Assembly (NCBI GenBank): GCA_002435745.1
Contig: DIWT01000056.1
Span: forward strand, 1-64,000
Direction of reading: 5' to 3'
Origin: a bacterium UBP15_UBA6099
Lineage (GTDB): Bacteria > UBP15 > UBA6099
Length of the DNA stretch: 64,000 nt
Made by a program: the position numbers and the translations under genes. This document shows, piece after piece, positions 33,320-42,153 of the stretch (positions are counted from its first letter, which is position 1; each line of letters opens with the position of its first letter). A model generated the notes under the pieces. The model made no database searches. It was not told the origin of the DNA and worked only from the letters and a program-made list of their open reading frames with translations.

Positions 33320-34444
33320 ATGAAGCTCCTCTCGCACTTCTCTCTATCTATTCTACTATCCGCCCTGACACTTGTTTTTTTGCCCTTTTTCGGCGAATGC
33401 GCGGAAATAGAGGTGCGGGAATATGCGCCGGCGGCGGACCTGCTTCGAAGCGAAGCGGCGGCTTTTCTGTCCGAAATAGAAGTTTCGAAGGCTGCGGCCC
33501 CGATGTTCAGGGAGAAAATCCGCGCCGCGCTCGACGGCCCCGGCTCGGCCTGCCCGGTGGATTTCGCCGCGCTCGTAGCCTCGCTGGACGCCACGGCCTC
33601 CGAAGTTTCCGTCGCGATGGCCGAACTGAAGAAACTCCGCCCGGAGCGCGACAGGATCGCGCTTCGGCTCGCGGAGGCTGAAAGCAAGTCGCAAACCGAC
33701 TACGCCTTCCGCCTGAAATTGAGACTTGAGAATATCGACGCGAGGATTTCCGAAGCGGACGCGATGGCGGCGGAAATTCTTCCGGAATCGCTGGCGAAGT
33801 TCGTCTCCCTGTTCGAAAAGCACAAAGGCATGGCATGTCCCGAGGGCATGGTTTTCATAGACGGGACATTCTGCGTGGATGTCTATGAGACGCACAACAA
33901 GGAGGGAGAGAAGCCTGCGGCAGGGCTGAGTTGGGCTGCGGCGGCGAATATTTGCAAAGACGCCGGGAAAAGGCTCTGCGAGGGCGGGGAATGGACACGC
34001 GCGTGCGCCGGCCCGGCCTGCGCCCCAAACAAAACCAATATGCCGGCATTCAGCGCGACGGCCTGCAACGCCGCCCTGAATATGACTCCCGCAGTTGGAG
34101 TCTATCCATCTGGCTCGCGCCCCGAATGCGTTTCGCCAGAAGGCGTGGCGGACATATTCGGCAACGCGTGGGAATGGACTGACGAGAATTATAAAGAGAG
34201 ATATAAGACGCTCAGAGGCGGCTCCGGGAATACCGACACGGCTCCCACCTGCGAAAATAACGGGTGGGGTCTGCCGGGAACTTCCAGAAGTTACTCCGGG
34301 GCAAGGTGTTGCGCCGACCCGGCGATACCCCCAGCTCCGCCCTCCCCTGAAGTCGCGGATGGCGGCGACGCGTCAGTCCCGGATACGGAAACGCCTGTGG
34401 AAAAAGAAAATGCCGAGCCTGCCTCCGACCGAATATCCGAATAA
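33320..34444 (+). CDS. Exported formylglycine-generating-enzyme-like protein
   Basis: 374 residues. Signal peptide (residues 1-23), a helical region to about 165 with coiled-coil character (VSVAMAELKKLRPERDRIALRLAEAE), then an FGE/SUMF1-like domain (about 170-335): CPEGMVFIDGTFCVDVYE, CKDAGKRLCEGGEWTRAC, GVADIFGNAWEWTDENYK, LRGGS, SYSGARCCADP. The domain has many Cys, as in secreted members. True FGEs convert a Cys in sulfatases to formylglycine using two active-site Cys; most bacterial members lack proven activity. No sulfatase is nearby. The C-terminus is acidic and disordered. Confidence 0.8.
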   Translation: MKLLSHFSLSILLSALTLVFLPFFGECAEIEVREYAPAADLLRSEAAAFLSEIEVSKAAAPMFREKIRAALDGPGSACPVDFAALVASLDATASEVSVAMAELKKLRPERDRIALRLAEAESKSQTDYAFRLKLRLENIDARISEADAMAAEILPESLAKFVSLFEKHKGMACPEGMVFIDGTFCVDVYETHNKEGEKPAAGLSWAAAANICKDAGKRLCEGGEWTRACAGPACAPNKTNMPAFSATACNAALNMTPAVGVYPSGSRPECVSPEGVADIFGNAWEWTDENYKERYKTLRGGSGNTDTAPTCENNGWGLPGTSRSYSGARCCADPAIPPAPPSPEVADGGDASVPDTETPVEKENAEPASDRISE

Positions 34445-34526
34445 TTCCACCGTCCGCCCTCGGCGAGCCTTGAGGGATACGGGGCGCATCAGCATCATCC
34501 TCTTTTTGTGAAAGGCAATCAAAATA

Positions 34527-35078
34527 ATGTACGGTTTTAATCTCAGCGAAAAATTTCCGTGTTCGCCGGACGAGTTGTTTGACCGAACGCTGTACAATTT
34601 CGACGAGTATGAGAAGTTCGCGCCAAACGTGACCCGCGTAGAAGTGATGTCGCGGGAGCCGCTGGCGGACGGCAGGGAATTCATCACCGTTCAGATATTC
34701 GCGCGCGCGGCCATTCCGGCTCCGATAAGAGCGGTTTTCAATATGTCTCCGGAGATGAGTTGGAAGGAGTATTACACCGCTGACACCGCAAACAAAACCG
34801 TCGACTGGCGGGTGGAAACGCCCATGTTTACAGAACACGTGAACTGCGGGGGAACGTCGTCCGTGACCGAATCGCCCGGAGGTTGCCGACTGCTCATCAC
34901 TGGCTCGATGAAGATAAATATCGACGGCGTCCGTGGGATTCCGCCTTCGGTTGCGCGCGCGGTGTGCGGCATGGTCGAGCCTTTCATCGGCAACATGGTG
35001 ACGCTGAACCTGAAAAAGTATTTCGGCGCTGTGCGGGCGGCTATGGAAAAAGAAGCGGCGCAAAAGCTCAAGCAGTAG
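34527..35078 (+). CDS. SRPBCC/START-like protein (DUF2505-like)
   Basis: 183 residues. The start FNLSEKFPCSPDELFDRTLYNFDEYEKFAPNV and the alternating beta pattern, closing with a long C-terminal helix (VEPFIGNMVTLNLKKYFGAVRAAMEKEAA), fit the helix-grip fold of SRPBCC proteins, in the DUF2505 group. Such proteins bind a hydrophobic ligand; the ligand is not predictable. It precedes the radical SAM gene by 38 bases and is probably co-transcribed. Confidence 0.65.
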   Translation: MYGFNLSEKFPCSPDELFDRTLYNFDEYEKFAPNVTRVEVMSREPLADGREFITVQIFARAAIPAPIRAVFNMSPEMSWKEYYTADTANKTVDWRVETPMFTEHVNCGGTSSVTESPGGCRLLITGSMKINIDGVRGIPPSVARAVCGMVEPFIGNMVTLNLKKYFGAVRAAMEKEAAQKLKQ

Positions 35079-35116
35079 TAATCCGCTTTGGCGCTTGCGC
35101 AAATTTGAGGGCTGTT

Positions 35117-36127
35117 TTGAACAACCAAGCAGAGTACACTCCAAAAGGAATAGCGTTCGCGCCGAGCTACGAATGTCCCGGCGGCTGCGATCACTGCAAT
35201 ATCCCGTTCGACAGCATAGACGCGACCGCGGAATTGGACTCGGCGGCGGCGGCGCGCGCGTTGCGCGAGGCCAAGTCGCTTGGGTTGCATTCGTTCCAGT
35301 TCGTGGGCGGAGAGCCGACATTGCGCGGGGACTTCATGGTCGAGCTGGTGAAGGAGGGCCGGCGGCTGAGCATGAAACCGCACAGGCCGCCGACGAATTG
35401 CGCGGCGGCCGCCCGCACGGACTATCTGCGGGACCTGTTCGCGCGGCTGAAGCAAGCCGGGTTCACTGCCGGGTTTCGCGTCAGTTGCGACGAGTTCCAC
35501 AAGCGGGTTCCGCCGGAGAGCGTCGCGGCGTTCATAGTGAACGCGACGGACTTCTTCGACCTGACGCGGTTTGCAATCGGCTGTTGCGACAAAGACGAGG
35601 GACGCTCGCGCGCGCGGCTCGAACGCGTCGCGCTTCTGATGTCCGGAATGGGGCTTGAGTCCCGCGTCGCCGGGGGCAAACTCGCGACCGCGCGCGGCGA
35701 CATCAAGCTCGGCTTCTGGGCTCCCACGCGGCCCACATGGAAGTCTCTGCCCGACTCAGAGTTTGTTTTCAGGGACGTCGCCGATGAGGATGCCGGAGCA
35801 GGCGCCCCCCGCGACGGCTCCCCCGCGCCCATAACCCGCTTCGGCTGCCTCGGCCAGCTCGGCGTCGGGTATGTATGGATCGACCCCGACGGGGCCGCCC
35901 GCGCCTGCTGCGGCAACGCCAACCTGTTCTCGAATAAATTGATTATCGGCAACATACACGCCGAGCCGCTCGCCGCGATAATCGACCGCGCGCGCCGCGA
36001 CCCCGCCATAAGCGCCCTTGCGGACGGCGGCCCGGTCGCCCTCGCCGCACAAATGGGACTTAGCGCCCTGCTCGACAGGAAATACACCCACCGCTGCGAG
36101 CTGTGCGCCGCCGTCCTGAACGCCTGA
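35117..36127 (+). CDS. Radical SAM protein with C-terminal cysteine cluster
   Basis: 336 residues from a TTG with GAGG 6 bases upstream; the longer frame from 34883 runs through the SRPBCC gene. CPGGCDHC (Cys20, Cys24, Cys27) is the CX3CX2C motif for the 4Fe-4S cluster, and FQFVGGEPTLRGDF is the SAM-binding GGE block. Cysteines in RFGCLGQLGVGYVW, RACCGN and HRCELCAAVL form a SPASM/twitch-like second cluster site. No precursor peptide is seen beside it, so the substrate is unknown. Its last 34 bases are duplicated at 36736-36769. Confidence 0.85.
   Translation: MNNQAEYTPKGIAFAPSYECPGGCDHCNIPFDSIDATAELDSAAAARALREAKSLGLHSFQFVGGEPTLRGDFMVELVKEGRRLSMKPHRPPTNCAAAARTDYLRDLFARLKQAGFTAGFRVSCDEFHKRVPPESVAAFIVNATDFFDLTRFAIGCCDKDEGRSRARLERVALLMSGMGLESRVAGGKLATARGDIKLGFWAPTRPTWKSLPDSEFVFRDVADEDAGAGAPRDGSPAPITRFGCLGQLGVGYVWIDPDGAARACCGNANLFSNKLIIGNIHAEPLAAIIDRARRDPAISALADGGPVALAAQMGLSALLDRKYTHRCELCAAVLNA
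36094..36127. repeat. 34-base direct repeat, left copy (end of radical SAM gene)
   Basis: Exactly identical to 36736-36769. It starts CTGCGAGCTGTG and ends with the TGA stop of the radical SAM gene. The pair brackets the hicBA module, 608 bases apart. Confidence 0.97.
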
Positions 36128-36203
36128 TTCATGTTTTTTGGGATATTCGCGAGCGAGGCTTCAATGAAATCTCTCAGCGCGACAAAACAGCGGGATTCAG
36201 ATA

Positions 36204-36440
36204 CTATTCCCTATCCAATAATTCTATGAATTCATCTGTCGTAAGAACTGCTTTGGCTATCAGTTTTCTAAGCAGGCCGCGCTTGACATCCTTGTTGCCG
36301 TGAACCGGCACGGTCAAATTGCATGCCATGCCGTCTTTCTTCAGCGTCACATGGCTGCCTTCAACGCTTGCTACGCGCCACCCGTTTTTCTGGAACGCTT
36401 TTATCGCTTCTTTGCCCGATATGACCGGCAGTTTGCCCAT
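36204..36440 (-). CDS. hicA: HicA-type mRNA interferase toxin
   Basis: 78 residues. The dsRBD-like HicA fold is seen in ISGKEAIKAFQKNGWRVASVEGSHVTLKKDG; His30 in GSHVTL is the catalytic residue. VPVHGNKDVKRGLLRKLIAKA completes the domain. HicA cuts mRNA and tmRNA when not bound by HicB. Here HicA lies downstream of HicB with one base between, the reverse of the commonest order. Confidence 0.93.
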   Translation of the reverse strand: MGKLPVISGKEAIKAFQKNGWRVASVEGSHVTLKKDGMACNLTVPVHGNKDVKRGLLRKLIAKAVLTTDEFIELLDRE

Positions 36441-36441
36441 G

Positions 36442-36657
36442 TCACAGAGCTACCTCAAGAACTTGTTGCTTGATATTTAGTTTTTCTGGAATGGAACCGT
36501 ATTCGGCTTTCAGCCAGCCGCGTATCGCTTCTTTGATATTCTCCACGGCCTCTTCAACCGTATCCCCCTGCGAGGCGCAACCCGGAAGAGCCGGACATTC
36601 AATCACATATCCGCCGTCCTCTTGGTCTTCTTCAATAAACACATTAAACTTCAACAT
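36442..36657 (-). CDS. hicB: HicB-type antitoxin, short form
   Basis: 71 residues. FNVFIEEDQEDGGYVIECPALPGCASQGDTVEEAVENIKEAI is the conserved HicB fold that blocks HicA. There is no C-terminal ribbon-helix-helix or helix-turn-helix domain, which longer HicB proteins use for repression. GGTGGAG lies before the start. Despite the missing DNA-binding domain a perfect palindrome overlaps the promoter region (36686-36702). Confidence 0.93.
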   Translation of the reverse strand: MLKFNVFIEEDQEDGGYVIECPALPGCASQGDTVEEAVENIKEAIRGWLKAEYGSIPEKLNIKQQVLEVAL

Positions 36658-36685
36658 GGCTCCACCTCGATTGTCGATCCGGCCT

Positions 36686-36702
36686 TTACAATAATATTGT
36701 AA
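36686..36702 (-). promoter_or_regulatory. Palindromic operator upstream of hicB
   Basis: TTACAATA-A-TATTGTAA is a perfect palindrome with 8-base arms, 29 bases upstream of the hicB start. It contains TATTGT/TACAAT-type -10 sequences on both strands, so a bound complex would block the promoter. Confidence 0.6.
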
Positions 36703-36735
36703 GCCTATCTGGCGTTTCTTTCCAGCGAGAAGCCT

Positions 36736-36769
36736 CTGCGAGCTGTGCGCCGCCGTCCTGAACGCCTGA
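36736..36769. repeat. 34-base direct repeat, right copy
   Basis: Identical to the last 34 bases of the radical SAM gene (36094-36127), including the TGA, but here without any coding frame before it. Together the two copies mark hicBA as a 642-base insertion that regenerated the gene end, or a duplication-linked event. Confidence 0.97.
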
Positions 36770-36860
36770 CGCGCCGCGCTTTGGAGGATAGTTCGCGCGT
36801 TCTTGTGCGGGAGGCCGCCTTTCTCTATAATCTTTCCAACATTTATTTTGCGAGGTTTTT

Positions 36861-37745
36861 ATGAAACCGACATTCACATTCGACGAATCCATTCTGAACA
36901 ACGACGACAAGTTCGCGGACAAGTTTTTCAAGCGCTTCAAACTGCGCCACGCGCCGGAGCCGATTCTGCTCAAAGACGGCATCAGGAAGAACTACAGGTT
37001 CCCGACATTCTACAGCGACGTCACATGCGCGATGGCTATCTTCATGTGCGACTACGAGAAAGCGAAGAAAATCATGCCGCACCCGAAAGTGAAGCCTGTG
37101 AAGATGACGCTGGGCCGCTCGATCGTCGCGTTCTCGTGCTACGAATACAAGAACGTCATGGGCGTTCCTCCTTACAACGAAATCGCCATGACCATCCCCG
37201 TTCTGGTCGATCCGCAGGCGGACATCCCGGTTCTGCCGATGGTGATGTCCAACCTGTTCAAGGAGTTCGGCTACTACGTGTTCTCTATGCCCGTGACATC
37301 CTACGAAAACCAGTTGAGAGGCAACAACATCTGGGGGCTTCCGAAGGTGACGCAGGAGATCGAGATATACGAAGAGGACGGGGACTGCGTGACGATCGCC
37401 AAAGAGGAGTCGGGCAAGGAGTACCTGCGGGTGCGAGTCCCCATTGAAGGAAACGCGGAGGACTTCGACGTGAAGTCCAACCTGTACACTCGTCTGGGAG
37501 ACAGGTTCCTGCAGAGCGAGACGAACTTCAAGGCGACATTCCGGGTGAACAAAAACATGGGACTTCTGCTGAAAAAGGGCGCGGAGCCTGACAGAGAATA
37601 TCTGTGGTTCGGCGACAGCCCTTCGGCGAAAATCCTCAACGAACTGGACATCGAACGGCAGCCGTTCCAGTTGAGGTTCGCTAGAGGCATGAACAGTTGT
37701 TTTGATTTGCCCAACACAAAATACAAATCGCCAATTCAGTTTTAG
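36861..37745 (+). CDS. Acetoacetate-decarboxylase-family protein
   Basis: 294 residues. YSDVTCAMAIFMCDYEKAKKIMPHPKVKPV is the usual entry to the ADC domain; FGYYVFSMPVTSYENQLRGNNIWGLPKVTQEIEI includes the conserved segment near the active site, where ADC proper has the Schiff-base Lys; the Lys in LPKVTQ is a candidate for that role. Members include acetoacetate decarboxylase and pathway enzymes of natural product synthesis. It is followed after 25 bases by the ketopantoate-reductase-like gene. The -10-like TATAAT at 36828-36833 fits its own promoter. Confidence 0.8.
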   Translation: MKPTFTFDESILNNDDKFADKFFKRFKLRHAPEPILLKDGIRKNYRFPTFYSDVTCAMAIFMCDYEKAKKIMPHPKVKPVKMTLGRSIVAFSCYEYKNVMGVPPYNEIAMTIPVLVDPQADIPVLPMVMSNLFKEFGYYVFSMPVTSYENQLRGNNIWGLPKVTQEIEIYEEDGDCVTIAKEESGKEYLRVRVPIEGNAEDFDVKSNLYTRLGDRFLQSETNFKATFRVNKNMGLLLKKGAEPDREYLWFGDSPSAKILNELDIERQPFQLRFARGMNSCFDLPNTKYKSPIQF

Positions 37746-37770
37746 CCTGAGCGCGCGGAGGATAACGACA

Positions 37771-38793
37771 ATGATGAAGCTGGTATTTTTCGGAGCGGGA
37801 GCCGTCGGGGCGTCCGTCGGCGGCTGGATAGCTGAAAAACACGAAGAAGTGTATTTCGTGGACAAGCCGGAGATTGTCGACAGACTCCGCGAGGATGGCG
37901 TCACATTCTACCAGCAAGGAGAAGAGAAGCGGGCCGTGAACGTGAAGGTGAAAGCGGCTTGCGACATCTCAGAAATCGAAGACCCGGACGTCATAGTGGT
38001 GTCTGTGAAAAACTACAGCCTCGACCCTGTAGCGCGCATGTTGAAGGATAAGGTCGGAGACCTGCCGATAATCGTCGCCCTGCAAAACGGCGTTGAGAAC
38101 CAGAAGATTCTTCCTAAATATTTTTCCCGCGTTCTGTACGGCGTGATATGTTACAACGCGTGGCTGGACAAGCCGGGGACTGTGGGCTTCCAGAAGCGCG
38201 GGCCGATCGTGCTAGGCGCGCTCGACGACGAAATGAAGTTCGAGTCAAAAATGGTCGCGCGCGTCTTCAACAAAGGCGTCGAAACGATTGTCACGCCGCA
38301 CATTCAGGACGCCGCCCACTCGAAAATAATCATCAACCTGACCAACTCGCTGACCACTCTCGTGGGACATAAGTTCCGCGAGATATCCGACCCCGCCCTT
38401 TTCCAGAAGCTGCTGACCAACCTCACATTCGAAGGCGTGCGCGTTGTGAAAGCCGCCGGATACGGAGAATGCAAACTCGGCGGCATGCCCTCTTGGATGG
38501 TGATGGAGATGGCCACTAAGCTTCCGCCTTTTATCTCCAAGCCTATCTTCGACAAGAACGTCAAGAAGATGGTCGTCAGCAGCATGGCGCAGGACATCAT
38601 CCAGCGCGGCGGCGGAGATTCCGAACTCGACACCATCAACGGCCGCATAATAGAGTTGGCGGATCAATTCGGCGTGGACATCCCATACAACCGGGCGGTG
38701 TACGAACTGTGCAAAGCCGAGTTCGCCAAACCCAAGTTCGAGCCGCTCGACGTGCGGGACGTCTGGGCTGAAGTCAGCAAAAACATACGTTAG
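37771..38793 (+). CDS. Ketopantoate-reductase-family (ApbA/PanE) oxidoreductase
   Basis: 340 residues from ATG 37771, with GGAGG 9 bases upstream. GAGAVGASVGG (residues 8-18) is the NADP-binding loop; NGVENQ and the C-terminal helical domain (ELADQFGVDIPYNRAVYEL) fit the ApbA/PanE family. The catalytic Lys is probably in HSKIIINLTNSLTTL. Genuine PanE reduces ketopantoate in pantothenate synthesis, but the family includes many other 2-hydroxyacid reductases; the ADC-like partner points to a different pathway. Confidence 0.82.
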   Translation: MMKLVFFGAGAVGASVGGWIAEKHEEVYFVDKPEIVDRLREDGVTFYQQGEEKRAVNVKVKAACDISEIEDPDVIVVSVKNYSLDPVARMLKDKVGDLPIIVALQNGVENQKILPKYFSRVLYGVICYNAWLDKPGTVGFQKRGPIVLGALDDEMKFESKMVARVFNKGVETIVTPHIQDAAHSKIIINLTNSLTTLVGHKFREISDPALFQKLLTNLTFEGVRVVKAAGYGECKLGGMPSWMVMEMATKLPPFISKPIFDKNVKKMVVSSMAQDIIQRGGGDSELDTINGRIIELADQFGVDIPYNRAVYELCKAEFAKPKFEPLDVRDVWAEVSKNIR

Positions 38794-38921
38794 AAACAGC
38801 GACCCGTCGGGGCCGTCCGCAGACGCGGGCGTTTCGATATATCGCAAACATCATATTGTCCGGTCGATTCTGCGAATCGTCCCGGCGAACGCGCAAGCAA
38901 CGCGTCTTATTCAATCTAAAG

Positions 38922-40028
38922 TCAGAGTGTGTGAACGGAGAATGTGTAATCCACGCCCATCGGCGCGCCGAACATGTCGCGGATGGAGTCTTTGACTGTC
39001 ACATCGAAGCGCGAATCTGCGGGAAGGTCGGCGGCGGGACGGAACTGCAACATGTTGTGCCCGTACGACCAGTGAAACGCGCCTTCTATGCGCGCGCCGT
39101 TCGGCCCTGTCACGAACACTGTCTCCGGAGTTATTGAACTCTGGTCGTATTTCTCGGAGAAGAAAATATTGATTGATGAATCGACTGTTCCGGCGCGGCG
39201 GGATATGAGCGCGCCGCCGTTTTCGGGATATGTCGCGAACACTAGATCAACCGGAATATCGTTTAGTTTTTTCCATCGCGCTTCCCAGTAAAGAGCGGTG
39301 AGCTTGCCGAGATGGTCCACTCCGCCGGGGGCTCGCATGTAGTTTGCCGCGCCCCACGGTATCTTCCGCCTGACCATTTCCGCCTCGGAGACATGCAGTA
39401 TCTTCGTGGCCTCGTACGCGAGATAGAGGAACCGCAATCCAGAAACCATCTGCCTGCGGATGTCAGGCCACGGCGTCCCAAGTTTGGCGTAAACTTTTTC
39501 GAGATGAGACACGGGGGTAAGGCGGGCCGGGTTGCCCTTGAGGCGTTCGGCGGCGGACAGCGCGTTCCTGCCGTGTTCGCCCATGCACACCATATCCAGT
39601 CCACGGTCAACGTCGTCCTGCGTCCCGCCGTCTGCCTCCGTCACTTTCTCTATGAAAAGGTGGTCGAAAACCTGATCCTCGAACCCGTGCGCCATCGCTC
39701 CCAGCAGATGCGCTATCAAACGCTCGTATTCGGGATGCGAAGGCCCGACATCGTTCCTTATATAATCTATGTACCCGTTGTGGAACTCCGACCAGTGGGA
39801 GTATTCGCCGTACTTGTTTCCGCCCGCGTAACCGCTGTCGGGATACCATGATGCCCAGAGGGCTATATCTATGTTTCTTTCCAGCAACCGCTTTAGTTCC
39901 GGATCCGAGACGTTCGCGACGGCTTTCTCAGACATGAATATATGAAGCGTTCCGCCTGCGGCCATAGCCGCCGAGCCTGCCGCGAACGCAGCCGCCGCGA
40001 CTACTATGGCGCAGATGATTTTCTTCAT
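38922..40028 (-). CDS. Exported zinc-dependent phospholipase C-like protein with Ig-like domain
   Basis: 368 residues. Signal peptide (ICAIVVAAAAFAAGSAAMAAG). The catalytic-type region is rich in His and Asp: SEKAVANVSDPELKRLL, SHWSEFHNGYIDYI, LIAHLLGAMAHGFEDQVFDHLF, which matches the zinc-dependent phospholipase C/S1-P1 nuclease-like fold. The last 100 residues (SSITPETVFVTG, DSRFDVTVKDSIRDMFG) read as a Big_5/SbsA-type Ig-like domain, typical of surface or secreted proteins. Substrate is unproven. Confidence 0.75.
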   Translation of the reverse strand: MKKIICAIVVAAAAFAAGSAAMAAGGTLHIFMSEKAVANVSDPELKRLLERNIDIALWASWYPDSGYAGGNKYGEYSHWSEFHNGYIDYIRNDVGPSHPEYERLIAHLLGAMAHGFEDQVFDHLFIEKVTEADGGTQDDVDRGLDMVCMGEHGRNALSAAERLKGNPARLTPVSHLEKVYAKLGTPWPDIRRQMVSGLRFLYLAYEATKILHVSEAEMVRRKIPWGAANYMRAPGGVDHLGKLTALYWEARWKKLNDIPVDLVFATYPENGGALISRRAGTVDSSINIFFSEKYDQSSITPETVFVTGPNGARIEGAFHWSYGHNMLQFRPAADLPADSRFDVTVKDSIRDMFGAPMGVDYTFSVHTL

Positions 40029-40237
40029 TCAGCCTGACTCCCGCTCGGGCGGGCGCGCAGCCTGCCTCGCTCCGTTTCATTGATTATACGAAGCGTGCGT
40101 ATATCCCGCCAACATGTTTTTCAGAAACGCGCCGCTCCGCGCGTCGGCGGGGCTGCGCGGCTTCTCTATCGGTTTTTTCTCGTTTAATATAAAATCTAGT
40201 GGTGATAGACGAGGCGCAAGGTCGCCCGCGGAGCGGT

Positions 40238-41095
40238 ATGAAACTGAAATCCACCGAAAGGCTCAACGTTGCGGTTGTCGGAGCGACGCACGGCGAGGCG
40301 GGCGTCGCCGGTGAATCGCCGTTTCCCGCCGGGGCCGCGCCCGCAGCGCGGTTGTCAGTCTGTCTGACTGGCCTCGGCTGCCGGGTGTTTCATCTTTCAT
40401 GCGCGGGTCTTGATTCGTCCGGAGCGGCGCTTCTCAACGAGCTTGCGAGGCGCGGGGTAAACGTGGATTTCATTGAGCGGGCCGAACCGGCGGCTCCCGG
40501 CTCCCGTCCGGTAATGACCAACACCGCCCTGCTGTCCGCCCGCGCGATGATCTCCTCGTGCCATCTGATGGCGCTCTCGCCGGACATCCCGGAGGACACC
40601 TTCGATTTCGCGCTAAGGGTCGCCCGGCATTTCGACATCCCCGTCCTCTGCGCCGCCGCTCCCGGATGCGATTACATAAGCTCTCGCATGTGTATGCTGG
40701 ACGTGCTGGTCGCCGGGGACGAAGCGGCGCTTGAGTTGTCGCGCATACGCCCCACGGACATGGAGACCGCCGAGGAAACCGCCGATTACTTTTTAAAAAA
40801 GGGGGCCGGGGCCGCCGTGATATACCACGGCGCGCGCGGGGCGACAGCCGCCTGCGAAGTGCGCGAAGCGGCCCACTATCCCGCGCCGGTCTGCGAAGGG
40901 CCGTTCGGGGAGCAGTCGGAAGACATGTTCGCCGCCGCGCTCTGTTGCGCTCTGACGCTAAGGCGTCCGCTGCCGGACGCAGTGACTTACGCGATAGCGG
41001 CGGCAGCCGCGGCAGCAGGGGCGACCCCCGAAGCGCAACCGCCCGGACACCGCGCAATCGCTCAAAAACTCGTTCCATCGAGACAGTCGAGGTAG
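40238..41095 (+). CDS. Degenerate PfkB/ribokinase-like protein
   Basis: 285 residues from ATG 40238. The ribokinase fold is suggested by LARRGVNVDFIERA, RPVMTNTALLSARAM, HFDIPVLCAAAPG, KKGAGAAVIYHGARGA. The motif that normally reads DTTGAGDAF is EGPFGEQSEDMFAAAL here, so the Gly-rich loop that holds ATP is altered although an Asp remains. It may have lost kinase activity or use another substrate. First gene of an operon with SIS and NagA-like genes, so a sugar-phosphate role or sensor is likely. Confidence 0.65.
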   Translation: MKLKSTERLNVAVVGATHGEAGVAGESPFPAGAAPAARLSVCLTGLGCRVFHLSCAGLDSSGAALLNELARRGVNVDFIERAEPAAPGSRPVMTNTALLSARAMISSCHLMALSPDIPEDTFDFALRVARHFDIPVLCAAAPGCDYISSRMCMLDVLVAGDEAALELSRIRPTDMETAEETADYFLKKGAGAAVIYHGARGATAACEVREAAHYPAPVCEGPFGEQSEDMFAAALCCALTLRRPLPDAVTYAIAAAAAAAGATPEAQPPGHRAIAQKLVPSRQSR

Positions 41096-41100
41096 AAGAC

Positions 41101-42138
41101 ATGGGAAAAATGATTTCAGAAATAAAAGAACAGCCCGCCGCGCTGGAGAGGTTGCTGAAAGGCGAAAGCCGCAACGTCTTTAAGATAGCCGCCCGGATAC
41201 GGCGGCTCGACCCGGCATTCTTCTCTTTGGCCGCGAGAGGAAGCTCGGATAACGCGGCGACTTTCGGCAAATATCTCATCGAGTGCGAGAACGGAGTGAC
41301 ATGCTCGCTGGCAGCCCCTTCCGTGCATACGGTCTATAAGCGCAAAATCGACATGCGGCGCGGCGTCGTCATCGGCGTATCGCAGTCCGGCGAAGGCGAC
41401 GACATCAACGAGACGCTCAGGCTCGCGCGGGCTTCCGGCGCGTACACAATCGGAATCACCAACACCTCCGGCTCCGCTATGGCGGCGGTCGCGGACGATG
41501 TGATACTGCTTCGCGCGGGAGTCGAAAAAGGACTGGCCGCCACGAAGACCTACACCTGCCAGCTCATGGCCATGATGATGCTTTCCGCCTCGCTTGCCGA
41601 AGACGGCGGACTGCTCGCCTCTCTTGAACGCGTACCGGACGCAGTGAATGAAACCCTTGCGGTGGAGAGCCGCGTGCGCGAAATAACCGAGCGCTACAGA
41701 TACATGGAGCGATGCGTCATCATCGGGCGCGGCTTCAACTACGCCACTGTGAAAGAGGCGGCCCTGAAACTGATGGAGACGAGCTACGTGGTGGCTCAGC
41801 CGTTCTCCACCGCCGACTTCATGCACGGCCCGATAGCGATGACCGGCGCGGGCTTTCCGGCGTTTGTCTGCGCGCCGTCAGGCCGCATGGCCGCTCCCAT
41901 CCGCAAACTGTGCGGCGAACTTCGGGACAAACAACTCGAAACGGTCATCGCGTCGAGCAACCCGGCCACTCTCAAACTCGCGTCCAAGTCGATTCGGATG
42001 CCCGTCGACTGCGCCGAGCTTGTCAGCCCCATTCTCTATATAGTTCCCTTCCAGTTCTTCGCGAACTTCCTTTCGGTCGCCAGAGGACTTGACCCCGACA
42101 ATCCGAGGTTCCTCAAAAAGGTGACTAAAACGCTCTGA
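41101..42138 (+). CDS. SIS-domain protein, glucosamine-6-phosphate deaminase/isomerase type
   Basis: 345 residues with two SIS domains. ARGSSDNAATFGKYL, SQSGEGDDINETLRLAR and NTSGSAMAAVADDVILLRAG define the first; IGRGFNYATVKEAALKLMETSYV and FSTADFMHGPIAM define the second, as in GlmS isomerase and NagB-II enzymes. The glutamine amidotransferase domain of GlmS is absent. With NagA directly downstream, a catabolic deaminase that makes fructose-6-phosphate from glucosamine-6-phosphate is the best reading. Confidence 0.85.
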   Translation: MGKMISEIKEQPAALERLLKGESRNVFKIAARIRRLDPAFFSLAARGSSDNAATFGKYLIECENGVTCSLAAPSVHTVYKRKIDMRRGVVIGVSQSGEGDDINETLRLARASGAYTIGITNTSGSAMAAVADDVILLRAGVEKGLAATKTYTCQLMAMMMLSASLAEDGGLLASLERVPDAVNETLAVESRVREITERYRYMERCVIIGRGFNYATVKEAALKLMETSYVVAQPFSTADFMHGPIAMTGAGFPAFVCAPSGRMAAPIRKLCGELRDKQLETVIASSNPATLKLASKSIRMPVDCAELVSPILYIVPFQFFANFLSVARGLDPDNPRFLKKVTKTL

Positions 42139-42153
42139 CACGGGAGACACATT

